From Candidatus Melainabacteria bacterium (GTDB lineage: Bacteria; Cyanobacteriota; Vampirovibrionia; 2-02-FULL-35-15), in NCBI GenBank assembly GCA_016193285.1, contig JACPSL010000025.1, positions 1 through 58,522 on the forward strand: a DNA stretch of 58,522 nt, read 5' to 3'. A program made the translations under genes and the position numbers. Shown one piece after another: positions 50,311-57,981 of this stretch. Numbering within the stretch: the first letter of the stretch is position 1; every line of letters begins with the position of its first letter. Below the pieces are notes generated by a model. The model was not told the origin of the DNA. It ran no database searches and worked only from the letters and a program-made list of their open reading frames with translations.

Positions 50311-50740
50311 ACCAAGCAACAAATGTTAGAAATAAGCTTAATTTCAAACAATTTCGCCCATTTAGCAATTTCTAGCTTTCAGGTTTTCTTTGTCACAAGA
50401 AATATTTTTTTTGCCAAGAAAAGTTTATAAAAAAATGTGAAAGGAGCTTCGTTGCATAAGATAATCTGCTGTTATAATCTAAAGCTTGTTAAAAGATTTT
50501 TTGTAGTAGAAAAAATGAAAAAAGGGAATAAATGAAATTAGTGAAATTAGTGAAGAGCCAAAGAAAAAAATTAAAAATAAAAAAAAATGAAAGGAGGAAA
50601 TTAAGATAGTTACTAGCACCTAAACGGTGACTGCCCAATTCCGGCCAAACAAAAAAAATTTTGGAAATTAAACTGGGCAAATAATCAAGATTCGAAAATC
50701 GAAAATCGAAATTAAGTAAAAAGGCTGGAGGAAGAAAGGA
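50311..50740 (+). other. speD leader region with promoter, hairpins and two tandem repeats
   Basis: The plus-strand gap before speD holds an extended -10 (TG-T-TATAAT, TATAAT at 50473-50478) with TTGCAT 15 bases upstream. A 9-bp tandem repeat TGAAATTAG follows at 50533-50550. Next is an AAGGAGG at 50590-50596 without a start codon close by. A hairpin CACC-TAAAC-GGTG is at 50617-50629. A second, larger stem-loop is closed by TGCCCA (50632-50637) and TGGGCA (50674-50679), with an inner CCAAA/TTTTGG pairing. A 7-bp repeat TCGAAAA lies at 50692-50712. The leader would be about 250 bases long. No known riboswitch class is recognised. Confidence 0.5.
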
Positions 50741-51169
50741 ATGTTTGGACCACATTTATTGTTAGAAGCATATGGATCACCAAGAGAGAAATTAATAGAC
50801 GTTGGAAAAATTAGTGGATTACTTGATATATTACCTGAAAAGTTAGAAATGACAAAAATAATGCCACCTTATGTATTTAAGTATGATGGTGGAAACATAA
50901 AAGAAGACTGGGGTATTAGCGGAGTAGTATTAATTGCAGAGTCACATATTGCTTTACATACTTTTCCAGAAAAGGAGTTTTTTACCTTAGATATTTTTTC
51001 GTGTAAGGATTTTGATGTTAGATTTGCTGTTGATTTTGTTTTAGACACACTTGAACCAGTTCATTTTGACGAAACAGTTTTAACTAGAGGAAGAGAATTC
51101 CCAAGATCTATTGGACGTGCAGCAAAGATCGTTCACGGGGAAAGAAGACGCATTGCTAGCGTAAAATAA
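50741..51169 (+). CDS. speD: S-adenosylmethionine decarboxylase proenzyme
   Basis: The 142-aa prokaryotic type SpeD makes decarboxylated SAM for spermidine synthesis. It self-cleaves before Ser68 in 'AESHIALHTFPE', creating the pyruvoyl cofactor; the acidic and His residues of this motif are present. 'FSCKDFD' holds the usual Cys. The length and ending are normal. A strong GGAGGAAGAAAGGA precedes the ATG. The long structured leader suggests post-transcriptional control. It meets convergent lysS with no gap. No speE is in the window. Confidence 0.93.
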   Translation: MFGPHLLLEAYGSPREKLIDVGKISGLLDILPEKLEMTKIMPPYVFKYDGGNIKEDWGISGVVLIAESHIALHTFPEKEFFTLDIFSCKDFDVRFAVDFVLDTLEPVHFDETVLTRGREFPRSIGRAAKIVHGERRRIASVK

Positions 51170-52612
51170 TCAAGCTAGTGGCTTCATTGTTGGAAAAGCT
51201 ATTACATCTCGAATACTAGCTGAGTTAGTAAGTAACATAACTAATCTGTCTACGCCAATCCCCAGTCCTCCTGTTGGTGGTAAGCCATATTCAAGTGCAG
51301 TAATAAAGTCTATGTCTAATGGATGAGCTTCGTGATTACCTGCTAGTTTTCTCTTTGCTTGTTCTTCTAATCTTTTTCTCTGATCAAGTGGGTCAGTTAA
51401 TTCTGAAAAACTATTTGCAATTTCCCAACCATTTATATAAAGTTCAAACCTTTCAACCATGCCTTCTATAGAACGATGTTTTTTTGCAAGAGGTGAAACC
51501 ATAAGTGGATAATCTTTTACAAAGATGGGCTCAATTAATTTTGATTCTACATTTTCATCAAATACTTCAATAATTTTTTCACCCGGAGAATTTGATAAGT
51601 CTAATTTTGCATGTTCTTTTATAAGATCAAGCATTGAAACTCTTTTCCATGGCTTTTTAAAATCAATTGTTTTACCTTGGAACTCTATTTGTAACTTACC
51701 TAATGTTTTTAAACAAATAGTCTCAATTAAATCTTCTGTTAAATCCATCATGTTATTGTAATCAGTATAGGCCTCGTATAATTCAAGTGAAGTAAACTCA
51801 GGATTATGTTTTGTAGATATTCCTTCATTTCTAAAAACTCGTCCAAGTTCATATACTTTTTCAAGTCCACCTACAACAAGTCTTTTTAAATGAAGTTCAG
51901 TTGCAATTCGTAAATAAAGATCCAGATCTAAAGCATTATGATGTGTAACAAAAGGCCTGGCTTCTGCACCACCTGCTTCTGTTTGTAAAACTGGTGTTTC
52001 AATTTCAATGTATCCTTTTAAATCTAAGTAATTTCTAATCTCTGAAATTATTTTTGCTCTTTTTTTTAAAGTTTCTTTTGGTACTGGATTTACAATTAAA
52101 TCTAAGTATCTTTGTCTATATCTTGTTTCAATGTCATGAATTCCTAAGTGCCTTTTTTTTCCTTCTATAATTTCAGGAAGCGGTAACAAAGATTTACAAA
52201 GAAGTGTAAGTTCACTAACTTTAACAGATAACTCTCCACGTGGTGTTCTAAATATATTGCCACTTGCACCAATAAAATCTCCTTTATCTAAGAGTGGCAA
52301 TAATTCAGTAATTCTCTTGTCTAACTTTTCTTTTTCAAGGTACAGTTGAATCTTTCCAGAATCATCATATAAATCAATAAACATCCAGTCATTTCTTTCA
52401 TTATGAATCCTTCCACATACAATAACTCTGTCATTAGTTTCTTGACCATAAGTCAGATCTTTATATTTTATTTGAAGGTCAGATGCCTTGTGGGTTCTTT
52501 TAAATTTATAAGGATAAGGATTAATCCCTAGACTTTTTATTCTTTCTAATTTTTCAAGACGCTGGTTTCTAATCCTCGGAGATATTTCTTGAGTAGATTC
52601 TGCTTGTGTCAT
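51170..52612 (-). CDS. lysS: Class II lysyl-tRNA synthetase
   Basis: The 480-aa product has the OB-fold anticodon domain ('[32 protein letters not shown]'), motif 2 '[25 protein letters not shown]' and motif 3 '[15 protein letters not shown]'. It charges tRNA-Lys. The start at 52612 gives a short polar N-terminus. It follows the ycf23-like gene by 20 bases on the same strand. Confidence 0.96.
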   Translation of the reverse strand: MTQAESTQEISPRIRNQRLEKLERIKSLGINPYPYKFKRTHKASDLQIKYKDLTYGQETNDRVIVCGRIHNERNDWMFIDLYDDSGKIQLYLEKEKLDKRITELLPLLDKGDFIGASGNIFRTPRGELSVKVSELTLLCKSLLPLPEIIEGKKRHLGIHDIETRYRQRYLDLIVNPVPKETLKKRAKIISEIRNYLDLKGYIEIETPVLQTEAGGAEARPFVTHHNALDLDLYLRIATELHLKRLVVGGLEKVYELGRVFRNEGISTKHNPEFTSLELYEAYTDYNNMMDLTEDLIETICLKTLGKLQIEFQGKTIDFKKPWKRVSMLDLIKEHAKLDLSNSPGEKIIEVFDENVESKLIEPIFVKDYPLMVSPLAKKHRSIEGMVERFELYINGWEIANSFSELTDPLDQRKRLEEQAKRKLAGNHEAHPLDIDFITALEYGLPPTGGLGIGVDRLVMLLTNSASIRDVIAFPTMKPLA

Positions 52613-52632
52613 TTAAATATTATAAAGGTAAA

Positions 52633-53436
52633 CTAAATTCTTATGGGTGTCATTTTTAAAGTTGTAGCATAACTGGATAGAACACATTCCATTATTTCTT
52701 TTACTTTTTCAGTCATTTCTATCTGACTTACAATTGAATTAATATAATTTCCAACTCCAATACCACTTGCTCCACAAGATAAAGCAAGAGGGACTGTTGT
52801 TAAAGTAATCCCGCTTGCACAAATAATGTTTACATTTGGCAAAGCTTTTCTAAGCTCAATTGTGTTTGCTAATGTGGAAGCAGCTTTTAAAACATCATTA
52901 TAAGTTTGTTCCTTACTATCAGAAACAGGTGTAAGAAATGCAAAGCCTTCGGTTTGTAATATGTCGACACCAAGATCCAACAATTTTTTAGCTAGTTTAA
53001 TTTGATTTTTAATTTCAAGTGTTGCAGGAATAGTGCAACACAGTAGAGGCGCATAGCTATGCGTCTCTACTGTAATTGATTTCTTTATAAATTTTACAAT
53101 CTCAAGAATTTCAGATGGGGTAAACATTTTACCTTCTTTATAAAAGCTTTCATAATTACCAATTTCTAAAACATCAGCACCAAGGTATTGAGCTCCAATT
53201 AGCTTTAGAGGATCCACACTTGAAACAAAAAGTGGAAGCTGAACAGAAGCCCGGATTGCTTTTATAATTTCAGGAGCATCACAAATATCAAGTGCAGTTG
53301 CTTCTCCAAGTTCAGCTGCAATTGCTATGTTCAATGTTTTTTGCTTGTCGTAGTTTCTAATTCCAGAAATAATTTTTACTAGCTTCTTACTCTTTAATGC
53401 ATTTAATATTTTTTCTTTGTTTGAAATATTTAACAT
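52633..53436 (-). CDS. Ycf23-like DUF561 TIM-barrel protein
   Basis: The 267-aa product matches DUF561, known from cyanobacteria and algal plastids as Ycf23: 'LVKIISGIRNYDKQ', 'ATALDICDAPEIIKAI', 'LPLFVSSVDPLKL', 'DILQTEGFAFLTP' and 'VPLALSCGASGIGVGNYIN'. The function is unknown, and the fold suggests an enzyme. A perfect 34-bp palindrome (53040-53073) is read in frame as 'TVETHSYAPLLCC' and appears inserted in a conserved region. The gene's presence supports a cyanobacterial-lineage origin. Confidence 0.85.
   Translation of the reverse strand: MLNISNKEKILNALKSKKLVKIISGIRNYDKQKTLNIAIAAELGEATALDICDAPEIIKAIRASVQLPLFVSSVDPLKLIGAQYLGADVLEIGNYESFYKEGKMFTPSEILEIVKFIKKSITVETHSYAPLLCCTIPATLEIKNQIKLAKKLLDLGVDILQTEGFAFLTPVSDSKEQTYNDVLKAASTLANTIELRKALPNVNIICASGITLTTVPLALSCGASGIGVGNYINSIVSQIEMTEKVKEIMECVLSSYATTLKMTPIRI
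53040..53073. repeat. 34-bp TAGAGACGC-type palindrome inside the ycf23-like gene
   Basis: ACAGTAGAGGCGCATAG pairs with CTATGCGTCTCTACTGT with one G-T mismatch and no loop. It is read through in frame, without stops, in the gene's minus-strand frame. It shares the GAGACGC/GCGTCTC core with the elements in and after der. Confidence 0.9.
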
Positions 53437-53458
53437 ATTTTTTAACCTTTCTGTAACT

Positions 53459-54235
53459 TTACAAAAACCTAACTTCTACTTTATCACCAATCTTTGCACC
53501 AATTTGTTTTGCAATATTACCTTTATTTACAAATAACTCAATATAACCACTGCTTCCTTTAACTGCAAAAAACTTATTAGGCTCACATTCAGAAAAGCTA
53601 GAAACTAACCCTTTAAAATCAATGTTTTTAATTTTTCCTTGGATCTTAGGTGGAATTATTGAATCAGGAATATTTGTAATAATATTTCCAAACCGATCTA
53701 TGTATTTTACAGTACCAGTACAACCTTTTTCAGTTCTTAAAAAACTGTTTGATGGTAGTTTAATTAAACCTTCTTTTGTAAGTGGTGTTCCAAAATCACC
53801 TGGAGAAACTCCTTTTGCTAAGTAAGCAGCAACTGGAGAAAAAATATCTCTAGCATGAAAAGTTTGACTAATAACTGACAGCCAATATTTACTTTCAGTA
53901 AGTTCTGTTATAGTTTTAATTTCTTCTTTTTCAAGAACACTTGTAAATATTCCATTGTCAGGTCCTATAAAAAAATAATTTCTACTTTCAATAAGCAAGG
54001 GCTTACGTAAACTTCCAACCCCAGGATCAACAACACAAACATGAATTGAACCACCTGGAAAATAAGAATATGAACTTTCAATGACCCAACTTGCTTGTAA
54101 TATATCTTGAGGAGAAATATTGTGAGTAATATCTACAATACGTACGTATGGATAAATAGCATGAATTACACCTTTCATTACACCACTATATGGATCTACA
54201 TCTCCAAAATCAGTTGTTAAAGTAATTATTTGCAT
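53459..54235 (-). CDS. SAM hydrolase (DUF62, SAM hydroxide adenosyltransferase family)
   Basis: The 258-aa product belongs to the fluorinase/chlorinase fold family, whose common members split SAM into adenosine and methionine using water. Signatures are the N-terminal 'ITLTTDFGDVDPYSGVMKGVI', 'HVCVVDPGVGS', 'FIGPDNGIFT', 'FHARDIFSPVAA' and 'YIDRFGNIITNI'. The Asp-Arg-His set of the hydrolase type (DFGD, FHARD) is present. The ATG at 54235 is preferred to the frame's first ATG at 54259, because the codons between overlap a tandem repeat. It may balance SAM with SpeD nearby, but that link is only contextual. Confidence 0.88.
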   Translation of the reverse strand: MQIITLTTDFGDVDPYSGVMKGVIHAIYPYVRIVDITHNISPQDILQASWVIESSYSYFPGGSIHVCVVDPGVGSLRKPLLIESRNYFFIGPDNGIFTSVLEKEEIKTITELTESKYWLSVISQTFHARDIFSPVAAYLAKGVSPGDFGTPLTKEGLIKLPSNSFLRTEKGCTGTVKYIDRFGNIITNIPDSIIPPKIQGKIKNIDFKGLVSSFSECEPNKFFAVKGSSGYIELFVNKGNIAKQIGAKIGDKVEVRFL

Positions 54236-54242
54236 TTTAAAA

Positions 54243-54276
54243 CAATTGTCAATCGTCAATCGTTAATTGTCAATTA
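54243..54276. repeat. 7-bp tandem repeat (CAATTGT/CAATCGT)
   Basis: CAATTGT, CAATCGT, CAATCGT, TAATTGT and CAATTA follow in a row just upstream of the SAM hydrolase start. Same class as the other short tandem repeats. Confidence 0.85.
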
Positions 54277-54322
54277 AGATATAGATTTTATTTAATAATT
54301 GTTTCCTTAAGAGGCTACATTG

Positions 54323-55027
54323 CTATTCAAGAAGAGTTAAATCTTGGTCTGAATCAAGTAATATTTCAAGTTCTTGACCTCGTGCAATCATAACTTCTTG
54401 TCCATGTTTTTTTAAGCCATATGCTAGTCCTGTTATTCCACCAATAACAGCTGTTGAAGTTACACTCCATCCACCACTAAAAATTGCAGTAGTTGCTGCT
54501 ACTCCAACAGCTGTAGTTCTTACTGCCTTCCTTCCTGGAATAAAAGTTAATGTTGCTCCTCTTAAAACTCCAATTCCAACCCCTTTTGCTAAACCATTAC
54601 CTTCACCTTTAAGCTTGTGATTTTTATTTGTATATTTTCTATCAGCAGCAAATCTTGCACCACTTAAAGGAAGGTACTTTCCCGAAGGTAAAACAATTTT
54701 ATCTAATGAAACCTCAATAGTTCCTTGCATACTTGCTTTACCTGCATGCATAATATCTTCAACATAACCAATTACAATACTTCCAACAGGAATTAAATCA
54801 ATATCGTTCACATTAAAGTCAGTTAAAACTGTTGCATTAAATTCATCACCTGCTTGATTCTTTAATGAATCAAGATCGTTATTTACAAATACTTTTAATT
54901 TAGTGTTTCTAGGTAAGATATCATTTACACTAGCCATGCCTTTTAAAATAGTATTGGACTTTGAGGGCAATGAAATATTTACTGATATTAAGAGGGCTGA
55001 TAAAAATATTAAAATAGCTTTATTCAT
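54323..55027 (-). CDS. Exported protein with beta domain and glycine-rich C-terminal helices
   Basis: The 234-aa product has a signal peptide (MNKAILIFLSALLISVNISLPSKS) and a beta-rich domain of about 100 residues ('KLKVFVNNDLDSLKNQAGDEFNATVLTDF', 'LIPVGSIVIGYVEDIMHAGKASMQGTIEVSLDKIVLPSGKYLPLSG'). A Gly/Ala-rich segment follows ('GVGIGVLRGATLTF', 'AVIGGITGLAYGL') that could enter a membrane. The beta part resembles secretion-related or envelope proteins with 'G-D-x-F' and 'I-P-x-G-S' turns, but I cannot name the family. Probable envelope location. Confidence 0.65.
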   Translation of the reverse strand: MNKAILIFLSALLISVNISLPSKSNTILKGMASVNDILPRNTKLKVFVNNDLDSLKNQAGDEFNATVLTDFNVNDIDLIPVGSIVIGYVEDIMHAGKASMQGTIEVSLDKIVLPSGKYLPLSGARFAADRKYTNKNHKLKGEGNGLAKGVGIGVLRGATLTFIPGRKAVRTTAVGVAATTAIFSGGWSVTSTAVIGGITGLAYGLKKHGQEVMIARGQELEILLDSDQDLTLLE

Positions 55028-55126
55028 GGACTTCTTAGTCTTTCTTAAGTGCTGTTTTAAGGTATGATTTATTATTTGTTATTTACATACCCTAAAACTA
55101 ATTCTTCTAACAAGATTTGGAACAAG

Positions 55127-55891
55127 ATGGTCTCAAAAAATTCTTTTAAAAAAATTGTTGTCTTGCTTTCAGGTGGGCTTGACTCTTCTACCTTAGCTTA
55201 TCTTGCAAGCTATAAAAAGAAGCCTTGCTTAAATATTAGGATTTACACATTAACTTTTAATTATGGACAAAGGCATAAGAGAGAGCTTAAGAGTGCATAT
55301 AAAATAGCTAAAAGAATTCAAGCAGTTCAACATAAAGTAATTAAGTTTGATTTAACTAGTTGGGGTGGTTCTTCTTTAACAGATATTAAAACTAAAGTAC
55401 CTCAAAATAGAAACCTTTTTAAGAGAAATAAAAAATCATTGTTGACAAACAAATCAATTCCAAATACTTATGTACCTGCAAGAAATACTATCTTTCTTTC
55501 GTTTGCCTTGGCATATGCTGAAGCATTAAGTGCAGATGAAATCTACATAGGGGTAAACTCAGTTGATTATTCAGGCTATGTAGACTGTCGTCGTAAGTTT
55601 ATAGATAAGTTTAGAGAATTAGCAAAGGTTGCAACTGTTAGTGGAGTTCAAGGTAAGTCAGTTAATATTAAGACACCATTAATAAAAATGACTAAGTCGG
55701 AGATTATAAAACTTGGTGAAAAGCTTGGCGTTGACTGGTCTTTAACCTGGAGCTGTTACTTAGGAGGTAAGTTGGCCTGTGGATTATGTGATAGCTGCCA
55801 ATTACGTTTAAAAGGTTTTGCTGAGGCTGGTATAAAGGACCCCTTGAAGTATAAACACTTACCTGACTTTTACAAATCAGGTAATTGGTAA
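55127..55891 (+). CDS. queC: 7-cyano-7-deazaguanine synthase
   Basis: QueC makes preQ0, a queuosine precursor, from 7-carboxy-7-deazaguanine. The 254-aa product has the PP-loop 'VVLLSGGLDSSTLAYL', 'YVPARNTIFLSFALAYAE' and the zinc-binding cysteines in 'CYLGGKLACGLCDSCQLR'. Start: the ATG at 55127 (MVSKNSFKK); the frame is open to 55064, but those codons encode a non-family hydrophobic segment. It overlaps the convergent kinase gene by 15 bases. Other queuosine genes are not in the window. Confidence 0.92.
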   Translation: MVSKNSFKKIVVLLSGGLDSSTLAYLASYKKKPCLNIRIYTLTFNYGQRHKRELKSAYKIAKRIQAVQHKVIKFDLTSWGGSSLTDIKTKVPQNRNLFKRNKKSLLTNKSIPNTYVPARNTIFLSFALAYAEALSADEIYIGVNSVDYSGYVDCRRKFIDKFRELAKVATVSGVQGKSVNIKTPLIKMTKSEIIKLGEKLGVDWSLTWSCYLGGKLACGLCDSCQLRLKGFAEAGIKDPLKYKHLPDFYKSGNW

Positions 55892-57097
55892 TGTAAATGT
55901 AAAAGCGCTGCCTTTGTTTACTACACTTTCAGCTTTTATGCTTCCATTTAATATAGAAAGAATTTCTTTACAGATTGCAAGGCCTAAACCTGAACCAGAA
56001 ATATTTTGAATTTTTGGATCACTTGCACGATAAAATCTGTCAAATATTTTATTTATTTCTTCTTTTTGAATTCCAATGCCTTCATCAGTTACAGAAATTT
56101 CTAAGTTTTGTTTTTCTGGTGGAAAGATTAAAGAAACTTTTACTTTTCCACCATCTGGAGAGTATTTAATTGCATTAGAAATTAAATTATCAAGCACTAC
56201 TCTTACTAATTTTGTGTCTGTCTTTAGAATAAGGCAATTGCTAGAAATATGATAAGTGATTTCATGTTTTTTATTTAAGTTGCTAAATTCTTTTACAGAA
56301 GTTTTAATTAGTTCACCTATGTCAGTTGGCTCAAGACTTACTGACCATCCTTCATAATCAGATTTATTAATTTGTAAAAAATCAGTTATTAAAGATGATA
56401 ACCGGTTTGCAGCTTGTGAAATTTGTTCAATTATTTCTTTAGTTGTAATTTGAGAAGGATTTTTAGTTAAAAGCATTTTACTGTAACCAAGAATGCTTAA
56501 AAGAGGAGTTCTAAATTCATGACTTATGTTGTTAATTAAATTTGTTCTACGATGATCTTGTTCTCTAAGGTTTATACTTTGGCTTTGAAGTCTTTTAAGT
56601 TCTTCAAGTGCTTTTTCATAATTTTTATTTTTTATAATTGATTGTTCAAGAAGATTTTTTAGTTCTATTAAAAATAATATTTCATTCTTACTTAATTTTT
56701 TAGTTTTTTCAGTAAAAGTTAAAATTAAAAAGTTTTTTGCTGTAGTATTTATTTTAAGTTCAAGACCAAGAAGGGAATTTATTTTATACCTAATTAAATA
56801 TTTGTCAGAAATATTAGTATATTCCCAGACATCCGATTGATTAATTTTTCTAAGGGACTCTTCAGGTAAATAAGGCATTCTTAGTTTAAGCATTGAAATA
56901 TCATTGCTAGTAAAACATTCAAATAAAACAGACATTTCATTTGTATCAAGAACTTCTTCCCAAATTTGAACCCTACTAGTATTAAATATTTTCTGAATAA
57001 TTTTAAAAGTCTCTATGCATAAAGTTTCAACATCCTGTGCTTTGTTAATCACCTCCAGAAAATTAATATATGTTTTTTCAAAATTACTTATTTCCAC
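55877..57097 (-). CDS. Soluble sensor histidine kinase (GAF-HisKA-HATPase)
   Basis: The 406-aa product has an N-terminal region of about 150 residues resembling a GAF sensor ('IFNTSRVQIWEEVLDTNEMSVLFECF'), a linker helix and the dimerisation/phosphoacceptor box 'NNISHEFRTPLLSILG'. The HATPase domain has N box 'DNLISNAIKYSPDGG', G1 'VTDEGIGI', F box 'IFDRFYRAS' and G2 'GSGLGLAICKEI'. No membrane helix is visible, so it senses something in the cytoplasm. No response regulator is adjacent; the lone CheY-like protein at 22.8 kb and the NarL type at 9.4 kb are candidates for partners. Confidence 0.9.
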   Translation of the reverse strand: MEISNFEKTYINFLEVINKAQDVETLCIETFKIIQKIFNTSRVQIWEEVLDTNEMSVLFECFTSNDISMLKLRMPYLPEESLRKINQSDVWEYTNISDKYLIRYKINSLLGLELKINTTAKNFLILTFTEKTKKLSKNEILFLIELKNLLEQSIIKNKNYEKALEELKRLQSQSINLREQDHRRTNLINNISHEFRTPLLSILGYSKMLLTKNPSQITTKEIIEQISQAANRLSSLITDFLQINKSDYEGWSVSLEPTDIGELIKTSVKEFSNLNKKHEITYHISSNCLILKTDTKLVRVVLDNLISNAIKYSPDGGKVKVSLIFPPEKQNLEISVTDEGIGIQKEEINKIFDRFYRASDPKIQNISGSGLGLAICKEILSILNGSIKAESVVNKGSAFTFTLPIT

Positions 57098-57122
57098 AGT
57101 TTATATTTTATATTTTACATGG

Positions 57123-57677
57123 TTACTTCTTTGAAACCGATAGATTATCTTTTATGTACCAACGCCATGGCAGGTGTGCTGCTTCTCTTATGCCTATTCT
57201 TTTTGCCTGAACAATTGAAAAATTTTTATAATAAGGATTGTTTACAACAATTAAAGGGCTATCTTCATTACAACAATTTATATTGTTATGAGCTTTTGTA
57301 ATTTTAAGATGTTCACAAAGTTTGCCAGGACCACTTGCTATACGAACATCATCATGATTTGGAATTTCAAGTGCTCTAATTAATACAGCACCTGGTATTC
57401 CTTTTTTCTCAGTAACAAAATTTAAACAATGATACATACCATAAATAAAATAAACATAACTATAACCTCCATGACTAAACATCACTTCATTTCTTGGAGT
57501 CTTTCCACGAGCTGCATGACATGCAGGATCATCTTTTGTATAAGCTTCAACTTCAACAATTATTCCTAATCTTTCTTTTTTATTTTTTCCTCTTAAGACA
57601 ATTGTTTTCCCTAATAACTCAGGTGCTACAGTTAACGTAGGTCTTTCAAAAAATGAGCATTTTAAAAGTTTAAGCAT
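57123..57677 (-). CDS. 3-methyladenine DNA glycosylase (AAG/MPG type)
   Basis: The 184-aa product removes alkylated purines from DNA. Recognisable blocks are 'APELLGKTIVLR', 'IVEVEAYTKDDPACHAARGKTPRNEVMF', 'GGYSYVYFIYGMYHCLNFV', 'AVLIRALEI' and 'ASGPGKLCEHLKI', the AAG/MPG set including the catalytic Glu of VEAY. I chose the ATG at 57677 (MLKLLKCSFFERPT) because the longer frame from 57776 runs through gatC. It is divergent from gatC with only 19 bases between start codons. Confidence 0.88.
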   Translation of the reverse strand: MLKLLKCSFFERPTLTVAPELLGKTIVLRGKNKKERLGIIVEVEAYTKDDPACHAARGKTPRNEVMFSHGGYSYVYFIYGMYHCLNFVTEKKGIPGAVLIRALEIPNHDDVRIASGPGKLCEHLKITKAHNNINCCNEDSPLIVVNNPYYKNFSIVQAKRIGIREAAHLPWRWYIKDNLSVSKK

Positions 57678-57696
57678 TTGATACAATATTATAGTA
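57678..57696. promoter_or_regulatory. 19-base divergent promoter of mpg-type gene and gatC
   Basis: TACAAT (57682-57687) on the plus strand is a -10 candidate for gatC. TATAAT on the minus strand (57694-57689) is one for the glycosylase gene. With only 19 bases between start codons both transcripts must start at or inside the start codon. Confidence 0.45.
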
Positions 57697-57981
57697 ATGA
57701 TTACTAAAGAACAAGTTGAACATGTAGCTAAACTAGCAAGATTAAGTTTAACTAAAGAAGAAAAAGAATTGTACACAAAACAACTTTCTAAAATTCTTGA
57801 TTATATAGATCAGTTAAATACAGTTAACACTAAAGATATTGAACCTATGACTCAACCAATACCAACAGTTAATGTTATGAGAGAAGATATTATTAAAAAA
57901 CAATTTGAAAGAGAGGAAATCTTAAAAAACGCACCACATGAAGAGTATGGGTTCTTTAGAGTACCAAAGATAGGAGAATGA
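57697..57981 (+). CDS. gatC: Asp-tRNA(Asn)/Glu-tRNA(Gln) amidotransferase subunit C
   Basis: The 94-aa product is GatC, the belt that holds GatA and GatB: 'ITKEQVEHVAKLARLSLTKEEKELYTKQLSKILDYIDQLNTVNT' and 'EREEILKNAPHEEYGFFRVPKIGE' match the family end to end. The complex makes Gln-tRNA(Gln) and Asn-tRNA(Asn) by transamidation. The pyrG start follows the stop codon with no gap. gatA and gatB are not in the window. Confidence 0.93.
   Translation: MITKEQVEHVAKLARLSLTKEEKELYTKQLSKILDYIDQLNTVNTKDIEPMTQPIPTVNVMREDIIKKQFEREEILKNAPHEEYGFFRVPKIGE

Noticed and set aside
50281-50351. N-terminal extension of PheT from an upstream ATG
   Set aside because: The extra residues are hydrophobic and unlike any PheT. 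They come from reading through an A-rich direct repeat. The ATG at 50249 matches the family start.
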